From Methylonatrum sp040877625 (GTDB lineage Bacteria; Pseudomonadota; Gammaproteobacteria; Nitrococcales; Aquisalimonadaceae), in NCBI GenBank assembly GCA_040877625.1, contig JBBDNK010000041.1:186001-250000 (forward strand): a stretch of DNA of 64,000 bases, written 5' to 3'. The notes under the pieces are model-generated. The model had not been told where the DNA came from. It searched no databases and saw only the letters and a list, made by a program, of their open reading frames with translations. The translations under genes and the position numbers were made by a program. Below, piece after piece: positions 27,302 through 35,844 of this stretch; position 1 is the first letter of the stretch; every line of letters begins with the position of its first letter.

Positions 27302-28923
27302 GCCTGGCCCCCCTTCAGCGCCTGTAGGGATGAATCGTCAGGGAACGTCCGCAACGCGTCCACCAGCGGCAACAGGGCCACCTGGCCGAGACCGCAAATG
27401 GAAGTTTTTGCCAGCGTCTGGTGCAGTTCGACAAGAGAAACGGAGGTCGTCGGCGCAGCGCCGGCACGCACCTGCTCGACCATCTCCACGGCCTTGTGGC
27501 TGCCGATCCGGCAGGGCACGCACTTGCCGCAGGACTCGTTGCGGAAGAACCGCACCTGGGCGAGGGTCATATCCAGCAGATCCCGATGCTCGGCCACGAA
27601 CACCATGGCGCCGGTGCCGAGTGCACTGCCGGCTTCCTGCATGGCGTCGAAATCCAGCGGCGTATCCAGTCTGTCCGCCGGCAGAAAGGCGGTGGACGCC
27701 CCACCTGGAGAAAAGGCCTTCAGGGCGCGGCCGTCGGCCATGCCGCCGCAGCGCTCCAGCACCTGCCGGGCGGTGGTGCCCCACGGCACGCAGTGCACGC
27801 CGGGGCGGGCGACGTCACCGGAGACACTCACAAACTTGAGTCCCTTGTAGTCACCCGCGCCCTGTGCGGCCCACCAGTCGGCGCCGTGGCGGCAGATCGC
27901 GGGCACCGCCGCGAAGGTCTCGACATTGTTGATCAGCGTCGGCTTGCCGTACAGGCCCGCGTTGGTGGGGAACGGCGGCTTGTTGCGCGGTTCGCCGCGC
28001 CTGTCTTCCAGGGCCTCCAGCAAGGCGGTCTCCTCGCCCATGATGTAGCCGCCGGGCGAGACGAACACCTCGAGATCGAAGGCGAAGCCGCTGCCGAAGA
28101 CCGACTCGCCCAGCGCCCCCGTCCGGTAGGCCTCGCCGATGGCGGTTTCCAGTGCGCGCCGGGCACGGCCGTATTCATGCCGCAGGTAAACGATGCCGCG
28201 GCGGGCGCCGATCACCCAGGCGCCGATGAGCATACCCTCCACCACCAGGTGAGCGTGGCTTTCGAGGATGACGCGGTCCTTGAAGGTGCCGGGCTCGCTC
28301 TCGTCGGCATTGCAGATCACGTATTTCTCGTCACCCGGGGCACGGCGCGTGAAATCCCACTTCATCCCCGTGGGGAACGCCGCGCCGCCGAGCCCGCGCA
28401 GGCCGGCGTCCTTAAGCGCCTGAATCACCGCGTCGGGGCTACCGGCATCAATCAGGTCACGGACGCTGCCGTAGTGCTCTTCAGCCGCGCGGTACGGATC
28501 CGTGAGTCCGCGCTCGGCCTGGTCCGGCATGGGCGCGTCCGGCAGCGGCTGATCGCCTGTCGCGCAGGCTCGAATCCGCGCGGCCGTACCCTGCACGGGA
28601 TGTTCGTTGATAGCCGTTGCCGGTGCCTGATCGCAGAGCCCGAGGCAGGAAACCTCGGTCACCTCTACATCCTGCCGGTCACTCAGCGCCGCACGCACCT
28701 GATGACAGTGATCGGCACCTCCCGCCATACGGCAGACCACATCACGGCAGACCTGCACCTGCACGGGCGCGCCCGGTTCCTTGCGGAAAACGGGGTAAAA
28801 GCTACGCAGCCCCTGCAGACGGTAGAGCGGGACGTTCTCCGCGCGCGCCAGCTCACGCAGGCTGGCATCGGTTACCGCTCCACTGGATTCCTGCAGCGCC
28901 ATCAGGGCTTTCAATAGGCGCAT
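27298..28923 (-). CDS. Fused NuoE/NuoF-like diaphorase subunit of formate dehydrogenase
   Basis: In this 541-aa protein residues 1-140 form a 24-kDa NuoE/FdsG-like thioredoxin-fold [2Fe-2S] domain (CRDVVC and the CLGLC pair). Residues about 150-541 form a 51-kDa NuoF/FdsB domain. The latter has an NADH site GLRGLGGAAFPTGMKW, an FMN site ICNADESEPGTFKDR and GGYIMGEETALLEALE, and the [4Fe-4S] motif ESCGKCVPCRIGS followed by a later Cys. Two subunits that are often separate are therefore fused. It is the first gene of the operon; GAGGTG lies a few bases ahead of ATG 28923. It would transfer electrons from formate to NAD+. Confidence 0.92.
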   Translation of the reverse strand: MRLLKALMALQESSGAVTDASLRELARAENVPLYRLQGLRSFYPVFRKEPGAPVQVQVCRDVVCRMAGGADHCHQVRAALSDRQDVEVTEVSCLGLCDQAPATAINEHPVQGTAARIRACATGDQPLPDAPMPDQAERGLTDPYRAAEEHYGSVRDLIDAGSPDAVIQALKDAGLRGLGGAAFPTGMKWDFTRRAPGDEKYVICNADESEPGTFKDRVILESHAHLVVEGMLIGAWVIGARRGIVYLRHEYGRARRALETAIGEAYRTGALGESVFGSGFAFDLEVFVSPGGYIMGEETALLEALEDRRGEPRNKPPFPTNAGLYGKPTLINNVETFAAVPAICRHGADWWAAQGAGDYKGLKFVSVSGDVARPGVHCVPWGTTARQVLERCGGMADGRALKAFSPGGASTAFLPADRLDTPLDFDAMQEAGSALGTGAMVFVAEHRDLLDMTLAQVRFFRNESCGKCVPCRIGSHKAVEMVEQVRAGAAPTTSVSLVELHQTLAKTSICGLGQVALLPLVDALRTFPDDSSLQALKGGQA

Positions 28924-29290
28924 GTTTCACCTCTTGGGGGCGCCCGAGGCGCCCCGCCGTAGTCATCAATTATGCATGTTGCTTCGGATTCAACGCCTAC
29001 ATGCGCGAGCCGACGAAGTTAACATCAACACCAGATAGAGGCCATGCACCATCGGCGGACGATTTGACGGGCGGCCCCTTTTCCCCGGGTCCGGCTGATT
29101 TTCCCTGTCCCGGATCGGCTACATCAGCCACGCACGGCGCGGAAAACTTCGATACTTGTGACAGAGGATCCCGTCTGCCACGTCAAGCCTGATTCAACTC
29201 CTGTGGATGAAGCGTTCGCCCGTCCGTTCGACAACTGAACGCCATTCGCTCGGCTTGCCGGCAGGAAGCATCGCGCGCTGAGATCCATGG
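28924..29290. other. Divergent intergenic region, formate dehydrogenase / diguanylate cyclase
   Basis: About 367 bp separate the two divergent genes. Frames crossing it have no coding support. I see no hairpin terminator, riboswitch or repeat, and no clear -24/-12 or -35/-10 pair. It must hold the promoters of both units. Confidence 0.4.
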
Positions 29291-31459
29291 ATGGCCATGC
29301 GTTTGATCAACCGTTATTACACGGGACCGAAGTCACTGGATGCACTGACGGAAACCGTTCCCGACGATGCCACCAGCATTCTGGTCCAGATCTACTCCCG
29401 CTGCCGCGGACCGGCTGCCGTGCGTCGGCTGATCTCGGCCGTCCGCGCGCGGTTGCCGTCGGCCCAGGTGGTCGGCATGACCTGTTACGGAACCATTGTC
29501 GGTGAGGAGGTCTCGCGACGCGACACGCTGATTTCCGTCCTGCATTCCAGGCACGTCACGATTGCCTGCTCGGCCGGCGAGGCCGGCAGCAGTGACACGG
29601 AAGACGTTCGGACACTTGGAAAGTCCCTTGCCGCGCGGGTAGCGAGCGCGGACACCCGCTGCCTTGTGGTATTCACGAACTACGACGGTGTTGAGCCCGA
29701 CGCCCTGCTCGACGGCATCAATGCCGCCTGCCCCGGCGTCCCGGTGGCCGGAGGCAAGGCCGCCCAGGATCCGGACGACCCCGGTGCAACCCTGGTCTGG
29801 TGCAACGATATCGTCACGGAGTGCGGCGCCGTGGTGGTGGCCCTCAACGGCGCGGATTTGTATGCCTACCAGGAATTCAACCTCGGCGTGGAGACCATGG
29901 GCAAGGTATTCCAGGTCACGCGCGGCGAACATGGCCGCGTCATGGAACTCGACGGCGAACCGGTCGTGGAGATCTACCGCCGTTACCTGGGTCAGGATGT
30001 AGCCGACAATCTGCCCCGCAGTATTCTGGGCTTCCCTGTGGTCGTGGAACGTGAGGGAACCGAGATCGCGGTGGATGCCGTGGAGCTATACGGCAATGGT
30101 GCCATACGCTATGCGCTCCCGCTGCACGTGGGTGAACACGTGCGATTCGCCTTCCCACACGCGGAGCGCATGTTCAATGGCGCCGCCGCGCTGGGGGGCC
30201 GGCTGCGGGCGATCGGGTCCGCGGATGCATTGCTGATCTTCGTCTGCTCCTCACACTTGTGGACGCTGGGCGAGGGCGCCGGCGTGGAAACCGCCATGCT
30301 GGCGGGTATCGGGCCGGTCGTGGGTTGTTTGACCGGCGGCGAGTTCTGCCGCATCGGCAATGGCAACCGTTACCTGAACCAGAGCATGACGGTACTGATG
30401 CTGCGCGAGAAGACGCAAGTTGACCTCCCCGCGCCGGCAAGCCTCCCCACGCCGCCGGAGAACGAAACTGTCAGCGTGCACCTGCGCACGGTGAAAGTGC
30501 TGCACGGCATGATCAGCCGCATGACCAATGAACTGGCCTGCGCCAATACCGAACTGCAGCGGGAACGAGCGTTCTACCGGACGCTGATCGAGGAAATGCT
30601 CGACGGCCTTTGCCTGATCGATGCCGACGGCCGCTGCATCTTCGAAAGCCCGTCCAATGTCGCCATTCATGGCTGGAGCTCCGACGTCATCCTGGGCACT
30701 CAGGTCCTCGAAACCCTGGTACATCCGGACGAGCAGGCCGTCGTGCGTGGAATCTGGCAGCGCATGCTGAACAGCCCCGAGGGCCGCGAGCGGCTGATCA
30801 CCCGCATCAGGCACCGCAGCGGCCGCTGGATCATCATTGAAGCGCAAAGCCGCAATTGCCTGGATATCCCGGAAATTCGCGCCGTCGTCACCTATTTTCG
30901 CGACGTCACCGAGCTGAAACACCTCGAAACGGAACTGCGTCGGCTGGCCACCACCGATAGCCTGACCATGCTGCCGAATCGGCGCCACTTCCTGGAGCGC
31001 GCCCGACAGGAGCAGCACCGCTCGGCACGCAACGGCACCAGCCTGTCGGTACTGCTGATGGACATCGATTTCTTCAAGCGCATCAACGACACGCACGGCC
31101 ACGCCGCTGGCGATCGCGTGCTCGTCTGCCTGGCCGGGCTGCTGCAGAGCAAGATGAGAGATCAGGATGTCGTGGGCCGCATCGGCGGTGAGGAGTTCGC
31201 CATCCTGCTGCCGGACACCAACAGCCTCGGCGCGCTCATGCTGGCGGAACGCCTGCGGGTGGCGCTGGAATCCTATCGTGTCGCAGGGGCGGCGAAACGG
31301 CCGCTGCAAATCACCGCCAGCTTCGGCGTCGCCTGCCTGCGGGCCGGCGAAGGGACGATCGACCGGTTGCTCAGGCAGGCGGACGAGGCCCTGTACCGGG
31401 CGAAGGAGACCGGCCGTAACCGCGTCTGCGTCGCGGAGCGCACGGTCAGCAACGATTAA
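29291..31459 (+). CDS. FIST-PAS-GGDEF diguanylate cyclase
   Basis: The 722-aa protein has an N-terminal FIST sensor (FIST_N about 25-225, FIST_C about 235-375; the class is proposed to bind amino acids or small ligands). A helical linker, a PAS domain (about 425-545; LIDADGRCIFESPSNVAIHG) and a C-terminal GGDEF domain (about 550-715) follow. The active site is intact (VGRIGGEEFAILLP), and an inhibitory I-site RxxD (RDQD) lies five residues upstream, so product inhibition by cyclic-di-GMP is expected. No EAL domain or membrane helix is present. ATG 29297 is an alternative start. It is divergent from the formate dehydrogenase operon. Confidence 0.92.
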   Translation: MAMRLINRYYTGPKSLDALTETVPDDATSILVQIYSRCRGPAAVRRLISAVRARLPSAQVVGMTCYGTIVGEEVSRRDTLISVLHSRHVTIACSAGEAGSSDTEDVRTLGKSLAARVASADTRCLVVFTNYDGVEPDALLDGINAACPGVPVAGGKAAQDPDDPGATLVWCNDIVTECGAVVVALNGADLYAYQEFNLGVETMGKVFQVTRGEHGRVMELDGEPVVEIYRRYLGQDVADNLPRSILGFPVVVEREGTEIAVDAVELYGNGAIRYALPLHVGEHVRFAFPHAERMFNGAAALGGRLRAIGSADALLIFVCSSHLWTLGEGAGVETAMLAGIGPVVGCLTGGEFCRIGNGNRYLNQSMTVLMLREKTQVDLPAPASLPTPPENETVSVHLRTVKVLHGMISRMTNELACANTELQRERAFYRTLIEEMLDGLCLIDADGRCIFESPSNVAIHGWSSDVILGTQVLETLVHPDEQAVVRGIWQRMLNSPEGRERLITRIRHRSGRWIIIEAQSRNCLDIPEIRAVVTYFRDVTELKHLETELRRLATTDSLTMLPNRRHFLERARQEQHRSARNGTSLSVLLMDIDFFKRINDTHGHAAGDRVLVCLAGLLQSKMRDQDVVGRIGGEEFAILLPDTNSLGALMLAERLRVALESYRVAGAAKRPLQITASFGVACLRAGEGTIDRLLRQADEALYRAKETGRNRVCVAERTVSND

Positions 31460-31496
31460 GGAGCCTCTGCGCCGTTATAACGCGCTCTCGATGCGG

Positions 31497-31811
31497 TCAG
31501 TCGTGACCGTCATGGCCACCGATCCCGTCCAGTGGCTTGTCAGTGAACAGCCAGTCGCGAAGCTCCTTGTCGAAGGCTGGGTCATTGCGGCGAATCCATT
31601 CCAGTGTCATGGCGGCATGTTCCTTTTCCTCATCCCGGTTGTGGGTGAGGATCGCCTTCAACGCGGCGTCCGATGTGGCATCGACACGCTGCGAGTACCA
31701 GTCCACTGCCTCTAGCTCTTCCATTAACGAGACAATGGCCCGGTGCATGTCCTTGGTCTTTTCCGACAGTTTGTCCTCGGACTCGTGAAAACCCATGCTG
31801 GCACCGCCCAT
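31497..31811 (-). CDS. Encapsulated-ferritin (EncFtn) family protein without a targeting tail
   Basis: The 104-aa protein closely resembles encapsulated ferritin of Rhodospirillum rubrum. All ferroxidase residues known for that family occur at identical positions: Glu31, Glu32, Glu34, Trp38, Tyr39, Glu62 and His65 (MEELEAVDWY; DEEKEHAAM). The short two-helix chain must form an annular decamer to build its iron site. The C-terminus ends GIGGHDGHD, with no recognisable encapsulin-targeting peptide, and no encapsulin shell gene lies in the window. It converges on the diguanylate cyclase and lies just upstream of NAD kinase in the same direction. Confidence 0.88.
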   Translation of the reverse strand: MGGASMGFHESEDKLSEKTKDMHRAIVSLMEELEAVDWYSQRVDATSDAALKAILTHNRDEEKEHAAMTLEWIRRNDPAFDKELRDWLFTDKPLDGIGGHDGHD

Positions 31812-31858
31812 TGCATTCCTCCACTTGACGTTGGTTGTACTTGCCGCAATCCCCCTGG

Positions 31859-32626
31859 TCAGGGCAGGAACTGTTCCTTCACGATACGTTCTTCAAGATT
31901 CTGTTCCGGATCAAACAGCAGGGTCAGCGCCCGCTCGCTGTCCTCGCGGATACTAACGTAGCGGATATCCCTCACTTCAGTGAAATCCGCCACGGCGCTG
32001 ACCGGCCGCTTGGGCGCCTCGAGGATCTCGAACTCCACGTGCGCGGTGTTGTGCAGTACCGCGCCGCGCCAGCGGCGGGGGCGGAAAGCGACGATCGAAG
32101 TCAGCGCCAGAATACCGGCACGCAGCGGCAGAATCGGGCCGTCCGCGGACAGGTTATAGGCGGTGCTGCCGGCCGGGGTGGCCACCAGCACACCGTCGCA
32201 CATCAGTTCTTCGAGCCGCACAACCCCATCCACCTTGATACGGATCTTGGCGGTCTGACGCGTTTCGCGTAGCAGTGACACCTCGTTGATGGCGCGGGCC
32301 TCGCGGATATTGCCGCTGGCCGTACGTGCCGTCATGTGCAGTGGTTTGATGTCCACGGGCTGTGCCGCCGCCAGGCGCTGCGACAGGCCATCGGTATCCA
32401 GCTTGTTCATCAGAAAGCCGACGCTGCCGCAGTTCATGCCGAACACCGGCTTGCCCAGCAGCATATAGCGGTGCAGCGTCCGCAGCATCAGGCCGTCACC
32501 GCCCAGCGCCACAATGACGTCGGCCTCCTCGGGCGGCACGTCGGCGTGCTCCCGCAGCAGGTCTTCACGGGCGGCCTGCGCCGTGGGCGAAGTACTGGCG
32601 ACGATGGCAATGCGCGGATCGGACAT
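31859..32626 (-). CDS. nadK: NAD kinase
   Basis: The 255-aa protein has the GGDG motif of the NAD kinase/diacylglycerol kinase superfamily (VIVALGGDGLMLRTLHRYM, about residue 42), GMNCGSVGFLMNKLD and the second conserved block LVATPAGSTAYNLSADGPIL. It phosphorylates NAD+ to NADP+ in the cytoplasm. Length is slightly shorter than the approximately 290 aa of E. coli NadK but fits alphaproteobacterial-like members. It lies three bases downstream of the MFS gene at 32630 and is probably cotranscribed with it. Confidence 0.92.
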   Translation of the reverse strand: MSDPRIAIVASTSPTAQAAREDLLREHADVPPEEADVIVALGGDGLMLRTLHRYMLLGKPVFGMNCGSVGFLMNKLDTDGLSQRLAAAQPVDIKPLHMTARTASGNIREARAINEVSLLRETRQTAKIRIKVDGVVRLEELMCDGVLVATPAGSTAYNLSADGPILPLRAGILALTSIVAFRPRRWRGAVLHNTAHVEFEILEAPKRPVSAVADFTEVRDIRYVSIREDSERALTLLFDPEQNLEERIVKEQFLP

Positions 32627-32629
32627 GGC

Positions 32630-34003
32630 TCACTCTTGATTGGGTGGGCGAGCGTCCCAGCTCTCGGCGGCCTGCCGGCCGCGCGTCTGACTGACCCGCA
32701 GACAAACCACGATGGCGATAACAAAAAAAGCGGCGCATAGCAGTATGGACGCATGTAGGCCCACCGCCGCCTGCAAAAGCCCCAGGCCGAGTATACCGAT
32801 CACCGCCGCCAGTTTGTTGGAAAGCCCCCAGAAACCGAAGAACTCCGCGGATTTCTCCGCTGGCGAGAAGATACCGACCAGTGCCCGACTGGCGGACTGA
32901 CTCGACCCCAGACTCAGGCCGGCCAGACAGCCGACGAACAGAAACAGGTGCTGCGCTTCCCAGTCCAGCCCCAGCGACTGGTTCATGTACACCGTCACCA
33001 CCGGTGTGGCCCAGATTGCCACCACGGCCAGTACCCAGAGGCTGAGGGTGCCAATATACGTCGTCTTGGCACCGATGTGATCCTGCAGAAAGCCGAACCC
33101 CAGCGCACCCAGGGCCGCGGTGATCTGCACGATGATGAACATGATGTTACGGATACTCTGATCCCAGCCGATCACTTGCGCGCCGTAGATGAAGGCAAAG
33201 GCAATGACGATATAGATACCGGCCATGGCGAACAGCACGGACACCAGGAATACCGCCAGATCCCGGAACTGACGCAGCTCCACCCATGTGGTCCGGATCC
33301 GTTTCATGCCGACCGAAAAGTAGGTTTCACCGGGCGGCAATGGCCTCGGCGTACCCTGCTCCCTGACCCAGATGAAGGTGGGTATGGCGGCAAGCAGAAA
33401 GAACACGGCGGCAAAGGGCCCGACCCAGCGAATGCGATCGAAATTCTCGGCCGACGACTCGCCCAGAAACGCCAGCGTGAAACCGGCGGCGAACAGCCCC
33501 CCCACGTAGCCCAGAGCCCAGCCGAAACCGGAAATCTTGCCCAGATCTTCCGGCGGGCCCAGATCGGGTAGAAAGGCGGCTATGAAAGACTCACCGATGG
33601 AGTAGGCGAAATTGGAAAAAATGATAAGAATCACACCCAGCAGCACATAGCCCGGCGCAACGAAGTAGAGCAGGGCGGTGGCCACGACCGTGGCAATATA
33701 GCTGGCGAACAGGAAACGCTTCTTGGTGGCGGAGAAATCCATCATTGCCCCGCAGACCGGCCCGGAGACAACCACCATCAGGTAACTTACCGCCAGCGCC
33801 AGGCTCCAGAGCAGATTGCCGAGGCGGTAATCATCGTTGCGGTCCCCCACGATCACCGTGGTGAACAACTCGCCGAATACCACGGTGATGATCAGCAGCG
33901 TATAAGCCTGATTGGCGAAGTCGAACATCGCCCAGCCGAAGATCTCCCGCTTCGAGGCCCGCACCCGCGTTACCGGACCTGCACCCGCCGATGCCACGCT
34001 CAT
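32630..34003 (-). CDS. MFS transporter, Atg22/UMF1-like family
   Basis: The protein of about 457 aa has 12 membrane helices and the family N-terminus REIFGWAMFDFANQAYTLLI. It continues with GPVCGAMMDFSATKKRFLFA and, in the second half, SQSASRALVGIFSPAEKSAE. This group resembles vacuolar Atg22 amino-acid effluxers, but bacterial substrates are not established. ATG 34003 is chosen because it follows the upstream stop at 34032 and matches the family start; the frame is open further upstream. It is likely in one operon with the YdjM-like gene upstream and NAD kinase downstream. Confidence 0.82.
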   Translation of the reverse strand: MSVASAGAGPVTRVRASKREIFGWAMFDFANQAYTLLIITVVFGELFTTVIVGDRNDDYRLGNLLWSLALAVSYLMVVVSGPVCGAMMDFSATKKRFLFASYIATVVATALLYFVAPGYVLLGVILIIFSNFAYSIGESFIAAFLPDLGPPEDLGKISGFGWALGYVGGLFAAGFTLAFLGESSAENFDRIRWVGPFAAVFFLLAAIPTFIWVREQGTPRPLPPGETYFSVGMKRIRTTWVELRQFRDLAVFLVSVLFAMAGIYIVIAFAFIYGAQVIGWDQSIRNIMFIIVQITAALGALGFGFLQDHIGAKTTYIGTLSLWVLAVVAIWATPVVTVYMNQSLGLDWEAQHLFLFVGCLAGLSLGSSQSASRALVGIFSPAEKSAEFFGFWGLSNKLAAVIGILGLGLLQAAVGLHASILLCAAFFVIAIVVCLRVSQTRGRQAAESWDARPPNQE

Positions 34004-34031
34004 TGGTCTTCTCCGAGTGACACGTTTCTGA

Positions 34032-35087
34032 TCAAAGCGCCTGCCTGCCGCCTGCACCCAGCCGGTGCAGGCGCCAACCTCCATCGTGCGTCTCCGGCCG
34101 GCACATGCCGAAGCGAAACGGCGGAGTAATGTCCATTACGGTGAATCGCAGATCGTAAAACCAGACGCAGAGATCATCATCCAAAGTCTCCACGCCGTAG
34201 ACCAGCGGCAGAGCCGCAAATCGCCGGTAGAACGCGAAATCGCCCTCCGCCCATACCGCGCGCGCCAGCGGATCCTGGCCGCCGTCACCAAACCGGCGAT
34301 GCCGTGTCCAGCGCGCATGATCCACCGGCTGATAATCGGCCCGAAGGCGTTTTAACCATGCGGCGTCGTCGGCAGGCGCCGGGCGAGGCTGCCCGGCGAG
34401 CAGGTTGACCCGGGTCTGGTGGTAAATCTCGCCGGCTACGACCACAAGCTTCCAGTTGAACCACGACAGCGGCTGCGGGTAAGCCTGCACCAGATCGGCG
34501 GAAATGCCGCGCTCCGCGGCATAAGCCTCGCCCACGGCGACGGCCTTGCGGTACTGGCTGTACTGCAGCGCGACTACGGCGACAATCACCAGCAGCGTGC
34601 AGGCCGCGACCGCCCGCGAGCGCCGGTGCACCGACAACAGCAGCCCACCGAGCAGAATCGCCGAGAACCAGGGGTCGATAATAAACGTGCTGTTCAGTCC
34701 AGGCGCCCAGGTGGACACAGGTGCGAGAATTTGCGTGCCGTAGCTGGTAATCAGATCACCCAGGATGTGAATACCCAGGGCCATGAAGCAGACGCCGTAA
34801 TAGGCCTTCCAGCTGAGTCGCCGACCACCTACCCAGGCAAACGCAAGCGCCAGCAAACCGGCCCAGATAGGCATCAGCAAAAGGGAATGGCTCTCGCCGC
34901 GATGATGGGTGAGGTAGGCGACCGGCCCGAACAGCGCGATCACGGCGTCGAGATCCGGCGCCGCGCCGGCCAGGAAGCCGACCCAGCTTCGCTCTTTCAG
35001 GGACAGGGTATTGGCGCGTGTCTGCGGAGCGGTGGCACGCCCGATCAGGGCGCCACTGATGGCGTGGGTCAGTGTATCCAGGGTCAA
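34032..35087 (-). CDS. YdjM/DUF457-family membrane-bound metal-dependent hydrolase
   Basis: The 351-aa protein begins MTLDTLTHAISGALIG and contains GAAPDLDAVIALFG and THHRGESHSLLLMP. These His/Asp clusters define the LexA-regulated YdjM/YbcI-like predicted hydrolases (DUF457). About four membrane helices follow (ILGDLITSYGTQI, SAILLGGLLLS), then a soluble C-terminal ~180 residues. The enzymatic reaction is not known for the family. It starts the group with the MFS transporter and NAD kinase. Confidence 0.85.
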   Translation of the reverse strand: MTLDTLTHAISGALIGRATAPQTRANTLSLKERSWVGFLAGAAPDLDAVIALFGPVAYLTHHRGESHSLLLMPIWAGLLALAFAWVGGRRLSWKAYYGVCFMALGIHILGDLITSYGTQILAPVSTWAPGLNSTFIIDPWFSAILLGGLLLSVHRRSRAVAACTLLVIVAVVALQYSQYRKAVAVGEAYAAERGISADLVQAYPQPLSWFNWKLVVVAGEIYHQTRVNLLAGQPRPAPADDAAWLKRLRADYQPVDHARWTRHRRFGDGGQDPLARAVWAEGDFAFYRRFAALPLVYGVETLDDDLCVWFYDLRFTVMDITPPFRFGMCRPETHDGGWRLHRLGAGGRQAL

Positions 35088-35154
35088 CGCTCCAGAACGT
35101 CAGCAACCCGGTCGATCCGGGCTCTCATTAGTCAGAGGCATCCACGCGCGAGGC

Positions 35155-35793
35155 TTATTGCACCCGGGTCATGGCCTGGGGCCGCGGCAGCGCGCCGTGC
35201 GGGTGTCCATGCCCGCCGGCATGGCCGGGCAGCCATCTGGACAGCCTTGATGCCGCACCCAACGCCCGCCGAAGTCCGGCGCGCGTGCGCTGGTGCCGCT
35301 TTGAAGAATCACCCAGCCAGTATACAAATGTCGAGACGAATATCGCGCTCAGCACCGTCTCCTCCAGCCCCCGGTAGATGCCATGGGCGTCACGATGGGC
35401 GGTTTCCCGTAACCATTGCACGGTCCGGCTTATCCTCAGCACGGCTGGAATCTGCACATGCAGATGCCCGGGCTCGAGTTTGTTGCGGATCATCTGTGAG
35501 GTGACTTTACGGTGCGGCGCCAGCGTCCCAAGCCAGATAAAAATCAGGTGCTCCAGGCGATCCACCGTGTTCAGCCCGGAGAGCAGACCGGATTCCGCCG
35601 CCTCCAGCATGGCCGCGTCGGCACGGTCGAACCAGGCGTCGGCTATATCCTCCTTTTCCCGGAAATGTCCGCTCACCGCCTGTAACGGGATGCCGAGACG
35701 CTCCGCTACGCGATAAAGGCGCACTTGCTCCCATGCCTGCTCCTCGGCCAGCGCCAGAGCAGCGTCGACGATGGCATCGCGTTCATTGACCAT
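35155..35793 (-). CDS. TetR-family transcriptional regulator
   Basis: The 212-aa protein has an N-terminal TetR HTH (DAIVDAALALAEEQAWEQVR followed by LYRVAERLGIPLQAVSGHFR) and a helical ligand-binding C-terminal region. The C-terminus (IYRGLEETVLSAIFVSTFVY) resembles the COQ9-like C-domain found in some TetR-like proteins, so a lipid-binding COQ9-type role is an alternative. The Pro/Gly/His-rich tail is probably unstructured. It lies 51 bp downstream of the 665-aa gene and could be the last member of that operon. Confidence 0.75.
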   Translation of the reverse strand: MVNERDAIVDAALALAEEQAWEQVRLYRVAERLGIPLQAVSGHFREKEDIADAWFDRADAAMLEAAESGLLSGLNTVDRLEHLIFIWLGTLAPHRKVTSQMIRNKLEPGHLHVQIPAVLRISRTVQWLRETAHRDAHGIYRGLEETVLSAIFVSTFVYWLGDSSKRHQRTRAGLRRALGAASRLSRWLPGHAGGHGHPHGALPRPQAMTRVQ

Positions 35794-35844
35794 TCGCTCT
35801 CCCCGCCGCTGCCTGTCTGCGTGGAAGTATAACGCCCGATGGCA

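Noticed and set aside
24444..28923. NuoEFG part of respiratory complex I
   Set aside because: No other nuo genes are present, NuoE and NuoF domains are fused, and the large subunit carries formate-dehydrogenase active-site and dinucleotide-binding motifs.
28617..29192. 191-codon frame across the formate dehydrogenase promoter region
   Set aside because: It is antisense to the diaphorase gene for half its length, Pro/Arg-rich in composition and without any domain.
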